A stretch of 64,000 nt of DNA from Azospirillum canadense (GCF_025961225.1 NZ_JAOQNG010000004.1:155001-219000), one strand, 5' to 3'; counted from the first letter of the stretch, positions 43,796 through 53,811 are shown. Numbers and translations are program-made. Notes: generated by a model not told the origin, from the letters alone.

Positions 43796-44513
43796 TCTGG
43801 TCGCTCCGGTTGGTCGGACGGCGGGCAGCAGCGTGAGGGTGGGCGGCGTGAGGGCGAACGGCGGGTGCGCCCTGGGCATCGGTGGGCGTTTCCACCGGGG
43901 CAACCAGTTCGCGGGCGACCCAGCGGCGCCAGGCGGTGCTGGGATCGGCCGGGCTGTAGCCGTTGCGGGCGTTGGCCTTGCGGCACCAGGCGACGAACTT
44001 GGCGGTCACCGCGGTGGGATCGACATCCGGCCGGATCTCGGCGGCCCAGATCAGGTCGTCGGCGGTCGGTTGCCAGTTGGCGGCCAGCGGTTCGGCAACC
44101 GGCGTCCCATTTGCCCGGATCCGCTCCCTCCCTCCCCCCGCCCGGCGGGAGGAGGAGTTTTGAGAAGCTAAGGGATTCTCCGATTCCAGGAGTCCGTCAG
44201 CCGGCTGACCGGTCGCGTCGTCCCGCTGACCGCAGGAGTCCGCGGCGCCGGCCAGGGCATAGACCATCCCGCGGAACCCGCGCTTGCGGCGGGCCTCCAC
44301 CAGCGCCATCTCGGGGGCCTGGAGCTTCGTCAGCACGGCGCTGAGCCACGGACGGCTCTTGCCCAGTTCGGCGGCGAGGTCGTCCTGCACGAGGTCGGTG
44401 CAGACGCCGTCGGCGCCTGCACGCGCGTAAAGGCCGGACAGGACCGCGATCTCCGCGGTTCCCACTCCAGACACAGCAATCCAGTGCCGGTACAGGGTCG
44501 TGTACGGCTTCAT
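43665..44513 (-). CDS. Winged-helix replication-region protein
   Basis: 282 codons. The N-terminal part reads like a MarR/DnaD-type winged helix (AEIAVLSGLYARAGADGVCT, then DLAAELGKSRPWLSAVLTKL). After a linker comes TAVTAKFVAWCRKANARNGY and STAWRRWVARELVAP, the Phe/Trp pattern seen at the C-terminus of DnaT-like primosome and plasmid replication helper proteins. It is transcribed away from the iterons and repA. ATG 44513 is used; ATG 44525 is possible. The C-terminal 45 residues overlap the next gene and are less certain. Confidence 0.6.
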   Translation of the reverse strand: MKPYTTLYRHWIAVSGVGTAEIAVLSGLYARAGADGVCTDLVQDDLAAELGKSRPWLSAVLTKLQAPEMALVEARRKRGFRGMVYALAGAADSCGQRDDATGQPADGLLESENPLASQNSSSRRAGGGRERIRANGTPVAEPLAANWQPTADDLIWAAEIRPDVDPTAVTAKFVAWCRKANARNGYSPADPSTAWRRWVARELVAPVETPTDAQGAPAVRPHAAHPHAAARRPTNRSDQNDRRPASLPQQPGHGLASRSAGRNASRNADVLAALRDRLARPA

Positions 44514-44947
44514 TGAAAATCCCATGATCCAGCAGGTCGGGCACCGCGAAGACAAAGCAGGAGCGTCAGCGGAATCCGCGATTCCGCTTGGTTTTCCGGA
44601 TCCACCCTGGCATCATGGAGTCGCCAAACTGCTGATGCGGGGTCCGGTTCTGCCGGTCTCCATCGGTTTTCACAGGGGTCCAGGCCGCAAGGCTTGGGCC
44701 CTTTGTGATTCCGGAGGTCGTCTCCTCCGCTACGTCATCATCACCTCCTGAAACGCTCGTGTCTGGCCGGCATGGCAATCGGTTCGGGCATGGTTTGCCC
44801 GTCACGGACAATGTTGTCGCGGCCTCCAGGGGCTGTCCACGATTCAAACGGGCGCGTTCCGGGCTCCCGAGCCGGCCGGTAGGGAGAACAAGGAGTCAGC
44901 GGAATCAACGTCTTGGATGTCGTCGTTGTGACGTTGGCGGCGTCTGA
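44514..44947. other. Left flank of the replication origin
   Basis: No convincing gene. A hairpin AGCGGAATC-CGC-GATTCCGCT lies at 44568-44588, and GTCAGCGGAATC recurs at about 44896-44907. These may be extra protein-binding sites of the origin or the promoter of the winged-helix gene. Confidence 0.4.
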
Positions 44948-45411
44948 GCGTCGCCGTTCTGCCGAGAAACCGGCCCTTCAACGTCGTTGTTCTGCCGAAA
45001 GATTCCTGGGAGCGGAAAGCGCCGGACTCCGGGAAATGTCGCCGTTCTGCCGAAAAACTTGACCTGTGGTCTCGCGGTGACTCCGCAAAAGGCCTGAGAA
45101 TCGGGGCAAACCGGACTCCGGCGAGTGTCGCCGTTCTGCCAATGTGCCGGTTCTCTTGCGGTCACACAGGCCGTCCAAGGCCCCCGCGAGTCCGCGAATC
45201 CCCAGGGAATCCAACAGCTTGACGGACTCCCCGCGGCCGCTTGGCCGGGCCGACCGTCAGAACGCGGACGTTTGGGCGCCGGTGGACTCACCCCCACCGG
45301 GTAGCCACGGGCGGAACTGGCAGAACGGCGACATTCGCCGACAGGTGCTGGGCCGGTCACAGGGAAGCTCCAACCGGCGCCCGGGAATCTTTCGGCAGAA
45401 TGGCGACGTTT
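44948..45411. repeat. Iteron array, probable plasmid origin
   Basis: Six copies of TGTCGCCGTTCTGCCGA or close variants. Plus strand: 44948-44965, 44981-44998, 45037-45053, 45125-45141. Minus strand: 45317-45335, 45390-45409. A degenerate seventh is at 45256-45273. Several lie beside CGGACTCCG-like words. They stand upstream of repA, as expected for binding sites of its product that control both replication and repA expression. No clear AT-rich melting stretch or exact DnaA box was seen. Confidence 0.85.
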
Positions 45412-45514
45412 GCACCTGCGCCGTGGATCATGGGCGGCGCATCGGGAATCATGATCGGAACCGCCCTGCCTGAGATGTGGCTGTGGCGGCCGGGCGATGG
45501 AACGCGGGAACGGC

Positions 45515-46480
45515 ATGGACGACCGGAAGAACGACAAGAACAACGCGGAGGAACTGCTGGACCGGCCGGTCCAGCTGGCGCTCCGCCTGGACTCGCCGTT
45601 GCGCGGGGACGTGAACAACGACCGGGCGCTGATGGCCTATTCGCTGTTCGGCCTGTCGAAGGACAAGGTGGAGAGCCTGCCCACCTTCGACGACGGCAAG
45701 GTCAAGATCGAGGTGCGGGCGCCGCGCGATGTCGGCGTTGCGACGATCTGGGACAAGTCGGTGCTGATCTACGCCGTCTCCCTGCTGCGCGAGAAGATGG
45801 CCGAGGGCAAGATGGGGCCGGAGGTCGGCAAGCTGCACTTCACCACCAGCGACCTCCAGCGGATCGTCGGCAAGACGGCCGGCGGCAGCGCTTACGACAA
45901 GATCGAGGGCGCGCTGGAGCGGCTTCAGGGCACGCAGATCAAGACGAACCTGGAAACCGGCGGCGAGGGCGAGACCGGCGCCTTCTCCTGGATTTCCGAC
46001 TACAAGCTGCTGTACCGCCGCGGCAAGAAGGACGGGGAGCGGCAGGTCCGCGGCCTGACGCTGGTGCTGTCCAACTGGGTGGTGCGCGCGGCGCTCGGCA
46101 ACAACCTGCTGACCTATTCCGAGGACTATTTCGCGCTGAAGCCGATCGAGAAGCGGCTCTACGAGATCGCCCGCGCCCATCTGGGGCACGGCAACGCCTT
46201 CTGGATGGCGCTGGAGCCGCTGCGCAAGCGGGTCGGCTCCGACAACGACCTGCGCAAGTTCAAGAACGCGCTGGGCCCCGTCCTCCAGGCCGACCGCATC
46301 CCGGGCTACGGCGTCCGCATCGTGGAGGCGGCGGAGTACAAGGAGATCATGACGGGGCGCGGCGCCTCCACCGCGCGCGTGCTGAACGCCGACCTGCCCG
46401 TGGTGTTCTGGCGCAAGGACCGGGGGGAGCCGTCCTCCTGGATCGATGTGCCGAAGGTCGAGTACGACGAGGTGGTCTGA
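45515..46480 (+). CDS. repA: Plasmid replication initiator protein RepA (RPA family)
   Basis: 321 residues matching the replication initiator protein A family: ALMAYSLFGLSKDKVESLPT, TIWDKSVLIYAVSLLREKM, FTTSDLQRIVGKTAGGSAYD, GLTLVLSNWVVRAALGNNLL and YFALKPIEKRLYEIARAHLG. It has two winged-helix units expected to bind the upstream iterons and open the origin. No parA/parB genes are within the window. GGGAACGGC precedes ATG 45515; an ATG 18 bases earlier is possible. The stop abuts the convergent hydrolase gene with no gap. Confidence 0.92.
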   Translation: MDDRKNDKNNAEELLDRPVQLALRLDSPLRGDVNNDRALMAYSLFGLSKDKVESLPTFDDGKVKIEVRAPRDVGVATIWDKSVLIYAVSLLREKMAEGKMGPEVGKLHFTTSDLQRIVGKTAGGSAYDKIEGALERLQGTQIKTNLETGGEGETGAFSWISDYKLLYRRGKKDGERQVRGLTLVLSNWVVRAALGNNLLTYSEDYFALKPIEKRLYEIARAHLGHGNAFWMALEPLRKRVGSDNDLRKFKNALGPVLQADRIPGYGVRIVEAAEYKEIMTGRGASTARVLNADLPVVFWRKDRGEPSSWIDVPKVEYDEVV

Positions 46481-47389
46481 TCAATTCCCCGGTTTGGTCT
46501 TCGCATTGGCGGCCACGAAGGCCTCGATCTTGGCGAGCAGCAGCGGCGGAGTCTGAAGCATCGGGTAGTGGCCGGCGTTCTCGATCCGCTCGACGGTCAG
46601 ATTCCGGTAGGCCTGCTCGAACTTCGGGCGCTCCGCCGCCTCCTGGTAGAAGGGGATGTCGTCCGCCCCGGTGATGAGCAGGACCGGCAGGTCGAGCCCG
46701 GCGACCTCCGCGCTGACGTCGGTGCCAGTGAACATCTTCAGATAGCCCAGCATCGCCTCGCGCCCGGTGGCGTTGCGGGCGATGGCCAGCTTGTAGTCCA
46801 CCCAGCCGTCGGTGTAGCGCTGGGCGACGCGCGCCTTGATGGCCCCGCGCATGGCGTCGTCGGCGTCGACGATGGCCGCCAGCTTCTGGAGGCCGGCCTC
46901 GTCGGTCTTGAAGCCGGAGGCCGGGACGGGCGTCACGGCGACCAGGCTCTTCAGCCGGTCCCGGCCCTTCGCCGCCATGGCCTGGGCGATCAGCCCGGAC
47001 ATGGAATGGCCGACCACGTGGAACCGCTGGTGGCCGAGCCGGTCCATCAGGGCGAACATGTCCGCGGCGGCCTCGTCGGCGGTGTAGGCGCCGGCCAACT
47101 CCCGGGACCAGCCGTAGCCGCGCAGGTCGGCGAAGACGTAGGTGAAGTCCTTCCCGTTCAGGAAGGGCAGCAGGCCGGCGTAGTTGCTGTGGTCGCCCAT
47201 CCATTCGTGCATGACCAGGATCGCCTCCGGCCCCGTGCCCACCGTGCCGTGGCCGACGATGGTCGTGCCGGCCGGCGACACAGACGGCGGCGTGACGGCG
47301 TACTGCGGCGGTTCGGCTGCCCAAGCGGCCGGCGCGACGGCGAGGAGGGCGGCAAGGCGGAGGACGAAGCGGAGGGGGGCGAAAGTCAT
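46481..47389 (-). CDS. Exported alpha/beta hydrolase
   Basis: 302 residues with a signal peptide (about 1-21). The nucleophile elbow GHSMSG, the Asp in GADDIPFY and the His in ENAGHYPMLQ make a complete Ser-Asp-His triad. The oxyanion region is VMHEWMGDHSNYAGL. It probably hydrolyses an ester or amide in the periplasm; no substrate can be inferred. ATG 47389 is chosen because it starts the signal peptide. Confidence 0.88.
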   Translation of the reverse strand: MTFAPLRFVLRLAALLAVAPAAWAAEPPQYAVTPPSVSPAGTTIVGHGTVGTGPEAILVMHEWMGDHSNYAGLLPFLNGKDFTYVFADLRGYGWSRELAGAYTADEAAADMFALMDRLGHQRFHVVGHSMSGLIAQAMAAKGRDRLKSLVAVTPVPASGFKTDEAGLQKLAAIVDADDAMRGAIKARVAQRYTDGWVDYKLAIARNATGREAMLGYLKMFTGTDVSAEVAGLDLPVLLITGADDIPFYQEAAERPKFEQAYRNLTVERIENAGHYPMLQTPPLLLAKIEAFVAANAKTKPGN

Positions 47390-47850
47390 GCGGGGGTGGT
47401 CCTCTCGGTCGGGGCGGTCGCGGCCCGCCAACGCCCCACCTTAGGCGAAAGCAACCGGAGCGCGAGCGTAGCGTTTCGTTCTGGCCGAAAAATAATCCTT
47501 ATCGACGGTAAGGTCAATTTCCATGCGACCCGCCGCGTGAACCCGCGTGGCGTCAAAAAGCACTTCCCCCTCCCTTGACAGGTCCCCAGCGCCGGGCCAC
47601 GTGTGCGTCACTTGGATCCGGGCCCCTCTGGCGACTTAGACGTGGTCGCGATGTCGGATCTCTTCACCTGCTCTTGCGCCGACGGGCGTGACCGCACTTG
47701 GAGGGACCGATGCCCCCTTGGACCCGAGACTCCCAAGCCTCCACTCTCTCCACACTCCCTCTGACGACCCTCCGCACCTTGCGGACCGCACACGGCGCCG
47801 TTCCGGCGCCGTGCCCTCGCGCGTCCGCATTTCCCTCAACCACCGAAAGC
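47390..47850. other. Intergenic region with a hairpin before the DUF2076 gene
   Basis: 461 bases without a credible gene. A perfect hairpin ACGGCGCC-GTTCC-GGCGCCGT lies at 47792-47812, about 40 bases before the next start, and could affect its mRNA. The rest shows nothing recognisable. Confidence 0.4.
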
Positions 47851-48456
47851 ATGAGCACAGCCATGGACCAGACCGAACGCCAGATCATTGACGACCTGTT
47901 CGCCAAGCTGCGTCAGGCCGAGGCCCAGTCCGGCCCGCGCGACCCGCAGGCCGAAGCCCACATCCGCGACCTTGTCGCCCGCCAGCCCGCCGCGCCCTAC
48001 CTGATGGCGCAGGCCATGGTGATGATGGAGCAGGCGCTCGCCGCCTCCCAGGCGCGCAACGAGGAGCTGGAGCAGCAACTCCGCGAGCGCCCGGCCAACA
48101 GCGGCGGCATCTTCGGCGGCCTGTTCGGCGGCGGCGCCAAGCCCGCCCCCGCGCCGCAGCGCACGATGAACGCCCCGGCCAACTCCCCGTGGGGCCAGCC
48201 GCAAACGCCCGCCTACGGCGACCCGCGCGTGGCCGCCTACGCCAACCCGCAGCAGCGCGCGGGCGGCGGCTTCATGGCCGGCGCCATGCAGACCGCCATG
48301 GGCGTCGCGGGCGGCATGCTGATCGGCAGCGCCCTGTCCAACATGTTCTCCGGCGGCGAGGCCATGGCCCAGGATGCGGTCAACCAAGTCGCCGAGCAGG
48401 TCCCGGATGAGGCCGCCTGGGACGACTCCGGCTTCGGGGATGAGGAAGAACTCTGA
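47851..48456 (+). CDS. DUF2076-family protein
   Basis: 201 residues beginning (from the inner Met) MDQTERQIIDDLFAKLRQAE, then an amphipathic region (LVARQPAAPYLMAQAMVMME), a Gly/Pro/Gln-rich linker with GGIFGGLFGGG, a glycine-rich hydrophobic segment (FMAGAMQTAMGVAGGMLIGS) and an acidic tail. This is the DUF2076 layout, described as a periplasmic or membrane-associated protein of unknown role. ATG 47851 is used; 47863 is equally good. Confidence 0.8.
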   Translation: MSTAMDQTERQIIDDLFAKLRQAEAQSGPRDPQAEAHIRDLVARQPAAPYLMAQAMVMMEQALAASQARNEELEQQLRERPANSGGIFGGLFGGGAKPAPAPQRTMNAPANSPWGQPQTPAYGDPRVAAYANPQQRAGGGFMAGAMQTAMGVAGGMLIGSALSNMFSGGEAMAQDAVNQVAEQVPDEAAWDDSGFGDEEEL

Positions 48457-48919
48457 TCGTCCGAGGGGCAACCGGCGGGGCGCAAGCCCCGTCGGGGGCT
48501 CGCAACTTTGGTACGCCCGGCACACCTGCAACCCCCTCACCCTAACCCTCTCCCCAGGGGGAGAGGGGATATTCCTGCGCCTTGCAGCCGGCTCCGTTCG
48601 CGACCGGAACGGAAATTATCTTGCGCGCCGGATCCGGGGACACTTTCCTCATGCTGGAGGCTGTGCGCCGCTCACGTCCTTGCTTTTTTCAAAGTCTTGG
48701 ATGGTCAGCCTTGCCAGCATTTTCAATCGTATCTAGCTTCTCTGTAAGAGAAGAGTCCGTATGATCCCGCACTGCACAAGACGACGGGAAGCACAGGACA
48801 AGGAAAACCGGAACCGCAGGCCGTGATGCCGGCGCATGGGACTGTCCTGTGCGCAATGGTGACGCTCGCGCTTCGGCAAGGCCGGGTTTCCCGATCAAAA
48901 GAACGATAAGGAGGAAACC
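48457..48919. other. Intergenic region with a repeat copy
   Basis: 463 bases. The stretch 48510-48568 is a copy of the C-tract repeat (GGTACGCCCGGCA... CCCTCACCCTAACCCTCTCC) shared with 29546-29592, with a CCCTCTCCCC/GGGGAGAGG hairpin. The remainder shows no gene. Confidence 0.6.
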
Positions 48920-49978
<1,059 letters not shown>

Positions 49979-50010
49979 AGACCGGAATGAAGAACGCGGA
50001 CGGGGATTTA

Positions 50011-50068
50011 CCACAGAGGCACGGAGACACAGAAGGCGCGGTTTCTCTGTGTCTCCGTGCCTCTGTGG
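50011..50068. repeat. Long inverted repeat of the CACAGAGGCACGGAG type
   Basis: A perfect 23-base inverted repeat, arms 50011-50033 and 50046-50068, with a 12-base centre. It lies between the convergent dehydrogenase and MBL hydrolase genes and could stop transcription from both sides. Its heptad-like structure parallels the repeat at 24903-25013, with different sequence. Confidence 0.75.
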
Positions 50069-50081
50069 TGGCGTTTGCCCC

Positions 50082-50852
50082 TCATCCCCGCCGCTTCAGA
50101 TACGCCGTGGTCAGGTCCACCAGCCGGTCGCGGCCGAAGCTGGGGTCGTGGCCGGCGTGAACCACGGTGACGGGAAGGTCGCGCAGCCGTTCCATGGTGC
50201 GGACATAGTCCTCAACGTTGGCGCCGGGGATGTCGTCCAGCAGCGGGCCGTCGTAGATGGAGTCGCCGGAGAAGAGCGTCCCCGTCGACGCCTCCCACAG
50301 GCCGATGCCGCCCGGCGAGTGGCCGGGCAGGTGCAGGATCTCGAAGCGGCGGTCGCCGAGGTCCACCACGTCTCCTTCCTCCACCACGATGGCCGCGTTG
50401 GCCGGACGGACCTGGTAGTCGTCCAGGTCATAGCCGGCGTGCGGCAGCGCCGTGATCAGCTCCTCCCCCACCTCGTAGCCGGCGTCGCGGAGCTTTTGCA
50501 GCTCCTCCGCGCTGGAGTCCCGCGTGTGCAGGGCTGAGCGGCCGCGCGGCTGGCGCAGGCGGTCGGCTTCCAGCCGATGGACGAGGCAGGTGTCGAACTC
50601 GTGGTGACCGCCGACATGGTCGGTGTGGGTGTGGGTCGCGGCAGCGATCACCGGCTTGTCGATCAGGTGGCGGGCGGCCTCGCGCAGGCTGCAGATGCCC
50701 ATGCCGGTGTCGACCAGCAGGTCGCGGTCGCGCCCGCGGATGTGCCAGATGTTGCAGCGGAGCAGCGGGACCACGTGCGGTTCCCACAGCAAGGTGATGT
50801 CATCGTCGATGCGGCGGGTCTCGAACCAGTGTTCGGCGATCTGGACGGGCAT
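50082..50852 (-). CDS. MBL-fold metallo-hydrolase
   Basis: 256 residues. The metal motif THTHTDHVGGHH, a later HLPGHSPGG, SGDSIYD and a C-terminal VVHAGHD complete the two-metal site of glyoxalase II/beta-lactamase-fold hydrolases. No signal peptide, so cytoplasmic. Substrate unknown. ATG 50852 fits the family N-terminus better than the longer frame. Confidence 0.88.
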   Translation of the reverse strand: MPVQIAEHWFETRRIDDDITLLWEPHVVPLLRCNIWHIRGRDRDLLVDTGMGICSLREAARHLIDKPVIAAATHTHTDHVGGHHEFDTCLVHRLEADRLRQPRGRSALHTRDSSAEELQKLRDAGYEVGEELITALPHAGYDLDDYQVRPANAAIVVEEGDVVDLGDRRFEILHLPGHSPGGIGLWEASTGTLFSGDSIYDGPLLDDIPGANVEDYVRTMERLRDLPVTVVHAGHDPSFGRDRLVDLTTAYLKRRG

Positions 50853-51057
50853 GGGGCGGCGGTTCCTGATGCGGGCGGTACGTACCAAAAATAGCAGCTG
50901 TGCGAGCGTTGTGCATCCGCCCGTTCATTGGTTTGCCTTAGCGCCTAAGGGATTGGTAGCGCTATCTTTTGAGGAGAGGCGCAGAGGAGCGCGGCGACCC
51001 GCAAACATTCGAAAGCTTGGCAGCATATTTACGTATTTTTATGATTATCTCTTTAGC

Positions 51058-51090
51058 GGTTGAGTGTCTTGACATCTTTGACACTCAACC
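51058..51090. promoter_or_regulatory. Perfect hairpin in front of the chemoreceptor gene
   Basis: GGTTGAGTGTC and GACACTCAACC pair perfectly (11 bases) around an 11-base centre, ending 23 bases before the GTG start. AT-rich sequence precedes it. It could be an operator or an mRNA leader structure. Confidence 0.6.
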
Positions 51091-51113
51091 ACCAACACGC
51101 TGCCGGGCCGATC

Positions 51114-52796
51114 GTGAAACTGCAAAACCTGACCATCACCACGAAGATTGTCGCAGCACTTCTCCTCATGGCTGCATTGACGCTTGGCACGAACCTGAAC
51201 GCGCTGTCGTCGATGTCGAAGATCAGCGGCGAGTATTCCGAGCTGATCGACCAGGAAGCCAAGGCGGCCGTCGCCCTGCCCCGTTCCAACCGCTCCTTGT
51301 CGGAAATCGGGCGGCTTCTCTACAAGATGATCGCCGAGGACGAGGAGGGCCAGACCCGCCGCCTGTCGGGGCGCGTCGACGAGGAGGCGACGATGTTCCT
51401 GAAGCGGACGAACGAGGCTATGGCGCTGCCGGGCGTGCGCGACGAGGTCGAGCGGCTCCAGGCCGAGTTCCGCCGCCTGATGACCATGGTGGCCGAGGTG
51501 CAGAAGGCCGCCGTCGCCCAGAACGACGCGCAGGCCAACACATTGATGGACGAGTCCTTCGGGCCGGCGTCGCTGAAGCTGAGCGCCGACTTGGTCACTC
51601 TGACCAACCAGTTGATCAAGCGGCTGGACGAGGCGTCGGACGAGGCGACCGCCTACGCCAACCACATTCACACGGTGACGCTGACCATCGCGCTGGTCGG
51701 CATCGCGCTGTGCCTCGGGCTGGCGCTGGCCGTCGCGCGTTATGGCATTGCCCGGCCGATCCGCGCCCTGTCCGCGGCGATGGAGCGGCTGGCCGCCGGC
51801 GACGAGGCGGTCGAGGTGCTGGGCCACGACCGCAAGGACGAGATCGGGCCGATGGCGCGGACGGTTCTGGTGTTCAAGGAGAACGCCGCCGCCAAGCGGC
51901 GCATGGAGGCCGAACAGGCGGAGCAGAAGGCCCGCGCGGAGGCGGAGCGCCACGCGCTGATGAACGGCATGGCCGAACAGTTCGAGGCGTCGGTCAAGAC
52001 CGTCGTCGCCCAGGTGTCCAGCGCCGTGACCCAGGTCCAGGGCAACGCGCGGGAGCTGTCCGCCATGGCCGACCAGAGCAAGGCCCAGGCGGTCGCGGTG
52101 GCCGCGGCGACCCAGCAGGCGTCGGCCAACGTGCAGACCGTCGCCACCGCGGCGGAGGAGATGTCCAGCACCATCGCCGAGATCAGCCGCCAGGTGAACC
52201 GCTCCGCCGAGGTCGCCGGCCACGCGGTCGGCCGGGCGCAGGGCACCAACCAGAGCATCCAGGCCCTGGCCGCCCAGGCCGGCGCCATCGGCGACGTGGT
52301 CAAGCTGATCACCGACATCGCCAGCCAGACGAACCTTTTGGCGCTGAACGCGACCATCGAGGCGGCGCGCGCGGGCGAGGCCGGCAAGGGTTTCGCCGTG
52401 GTGGCGTCGGAGGTGAAGAACCTGGCCAACCAGACCGCCAAGGCCACCGACGAGATCGCCGCCCAGATCGGCGGCATGCAGCAGGCGACCGGGGAGGCGG
52501 TGCAGGCAATCGCCGAAATCTCCGACACGATCACCCAGATCAACGAGATCGCCACGACGATCGCCGCGGCCATGGAGGAGCAGGACGCCGCCACCAAGGA
52601 GATCGCCCGCAACGTTCAGCAGGCGGCGCACGGCACGGAGGAGGTGTCGTCCAACATCTCCGGCGTGGAGCAGGCGGCGCAGGGCACCGGCCGGGCCGCG
52701 TCCGAGCTGTCCGACGCGGCCGACGGGCTGGCTGAGCAGGCGACCGTCCTGTCGGACGAGGTCGACCGCTTCATTGCCCAGGTTCGGGTGGGGTGA
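51114..52796 (+). CDS. Methyl-accepting chemotaxis protein
   Basis: 560 residues: TM1 (about 9-30), a four-helix-bundle-like periplasmic domain of about 150 residues, TM2 (about 188-208), HAMP (PIRALSAAMERLAAGDEAVE) and a signalling domain with the tip SQTNLLALNATIEAARAGEA. It lacks the PilZ domain of the other receptor in this window. GTG 51114 is preferred; the TTG at 51060 lies in the hairpin. The stop overlaps the convergent gene by 26 bases. Ligand unknown. Confidence 0.93.
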   Translation: MKLQNLTITTKIVAALLLMAALTLGTNLNALSSMSKISGEYSELIDQEAKAAVALPRSNRSLSEIGRLLYKMIAEDEEGQTRRLSGRVDEEATMFLKRTNEAMALPGVRDEVERLQAEFRRLMTMVAEVQKAAVAQNDAQANTLMDESFGPASLKLSADLVTLTNQLIKRLDEASDEATAYANHIHTVTLTIALVGIALCLGLALAVARYGIARPIRALSAAMERLAAGDEAVEVLGHDRKDEIGPMARTVLVFKENAAAKRRMEAEQAEQKARAEAERHALMNGMAEQFEASVKTVVAQVSSAVTQVQGNARELSAMADQSKAQAVAVAAATQQASANVQTVATAAEEMSSTIAEISRQVNRSAEVAGHAVGRAQGTNQSIQALAAQAGAIGDVVKLITDIASQTNLLALNATIEAARAGEAGKGFAVVASEVKNLANQTAKATDEIAAQIGGMQQATGEAVQAIAEISDTITQINEIATTIAAAMEEQDAATKEIARNVQQAAHGTEEVSSNISGVEQAAQGTGRAASELSDAADGLAEQATVLSDEVDRFIAQVRVG

Positions 52797-53202
52797 CGTC
52801 CCCAATCTGGTGTTCAGGCGGGTGGTGTTCGAGGCTGCCGGCCACCAGGGCCATCTTGGCGGCGGTCTCGATCGACTCGACCTCCAGCGGCGAGAGGCGG
52901 GCCGTGGCGCAGCCGGTGGCGCAGCGGTAGCGCCCGTACCACTCCCCGCCAGCCGTCCGCCAGCCCTGGACCAGGGGCCGGAGCCCTTCCTCCGGCCCCT
53001 CTCCGGGCGCGGCGTTCTCCTCCGGCCGCGCGATGTCGAAGCGCACCGGGTCTCCTGCCAGATCGAAGCCGATGGTGTAGGTCCAGGACTCGGCGCCGCC
53101 CTGGCCCGATCCTTGGCCCTGCTCCTGGCCCGACCCGGAATTTCCTGACCAGGTGCGGTGAGTCACGACGGGCGCTGGCGCGCAAGGGGTATGGGCCGGC
53201 AT
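52771..53202 (-). CDS. Hypothetical protein with Gly/Gln/Ser linker
   Basis: 143 residues. After a short Pro-rich start comes SGNSGSGQEQGQGSGQGG, then a compact part: SWTYTIGFDLAGDPVRFDIA, and a Cys pair in RYRCATGCATARLS. GGAGGG precedes ATG 53202, supporting the call. It lies downstream of pqqA on the same strand after 137 bases. No family recognised. The convergent chemoreceptor gene overlaps its end by 26 bases. Confidence 0.6.
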   Translation of the reverse strand: MPAHTPCAPAPVVTHRTWSGNSGSGQEQGQGSGQGGAESWTYTIGFDLAGDPVRFDIARPEENAAPGEGPEEGLRPLVQGWRTAGGEWYGRYRCATGCATARLSPLEVESIETAAKMALVAGSLEHHPPEHQIGDVTPPEPGQ

Positions 53203-53339
53203 CGCTACCCTCCGGAACGTATTCCGTTCGGCAACAGCCGGAAGTGAAACTCGTTGCACCGGATTGGGAAGTCCTTGCGGGCAGACGGCCGGCAGGACGC
53301 CGTGCCGCCCGCCCGCAAGGAAGCCCGGAAAGCGCCGTT

Positions 53340-53420
53340 TTAAAGGCGCGCGCAGGCGTAGGCGTTGATCTCCGTGCCGACGGCGATTTCGACGATCTTC
53401 GGTTTGCGCCACGCTTTCAT
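53340..53420 (-). CDS. pqqA: PqqA, pyrroloquinoline quinone precursor peptide
   Basis: A 26-residue peptide, MKAWRKPKIVEIAVGTEINA then YACARL. Glu17 and Tyr21 are spaced Glu-x3-Tyr, the pair that the radical-SAM enzyme PqqE joins to build PQQ; the Lys/Pro-rich N-terminus and VEI-VG-E pattern also fit PqqA. AGGAGG lies 8 bases upstream. It sits 39 bases after a cytochrome c gene and downstream of a PQQ-type sugar dehydrogenase gene, the very enzymes that need the cofactor. The pqqBCDE genes are not in the window. Confidence 0.85.
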   Translation of the reverse strand: MKAWRKPKIVEIAVGTEINAYACARL

Positions 53421-53459
53421 GGTCATCCTCCTCTGGGTCATGAACGGAATGGTCAACGC

Positions 53460-53795
53460 TCAATCGGAGCCGACGGTCACCTTGATCTGCGAGAAATAGG
53501 CGGCGAGGTTCTCGATGTCGGCGTCCGACAGGCTTTTCGCGATGATGGACATCTGCTCGTTGTTGCGAACGCCCTCGCGGAAGGCCTTGAGCTGGGCCGT
53601 CAGGTAGACGTCGCTCTGCCCCGCGAGGTTCGGCACGCCGGGCATCGTCGCCATGCCCTGGCGGCCGTGGCAGGTCTGGCACTGCGTCGCCTTGGCCGAC
53701 CCGGCCTCGCGGTCGCCGGCAGCCCCGGCCGGGGCCGCACCGAGAAGGGTCAACGCAAGGCCGAATGCACCCCAAAAGGCTGAAGCACTGCGCAT
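53460..53795 (-). CDS. Periplasmic cytochrome c, class I
   Basis: 111 residues with a signal peptide (about 1-26) and one haem site CQTCH, followed by GMATMPGVPNLAGQSDVYLT where a Met may be the sixth ligand, typical of cytochrome c553-like electron carriers. It starts 16 bases after the dehydrogenase gene and precedes pqqA, so it is the likely electron acceptor of the PQQ enzyme. ATG 53795 is preferred over upstream GTGs because GAGGTGAGGA fits as its ribosome site. Confidence 0.88.
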   Translation of the reverse strand: MRSASAFWGAFGLALTLLGAAPAGAAGDREAGSAKATQCQTCHGRQGMATMPGVPNLAGQSDVYLTAQLKAFREGVRNNEQMSIIAKSLSDADIENLAAYFSQIKVTVGSD

Positions 53796-53811
53796 CCGCA
53801 CCGTCCTCACC

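Noticed and set aside
44948..45411. CRISPR array
   Set aside because: Repeats are only 17 bases, irregularly spaced, partly inverted and close to repA. No cas genes are present.
44905..45618. A minus-strand open frame across the iterons
   Set aside because: It translates the iterons and overlaps the repA start. The regular repeats and initiator gene explain this DNA better.
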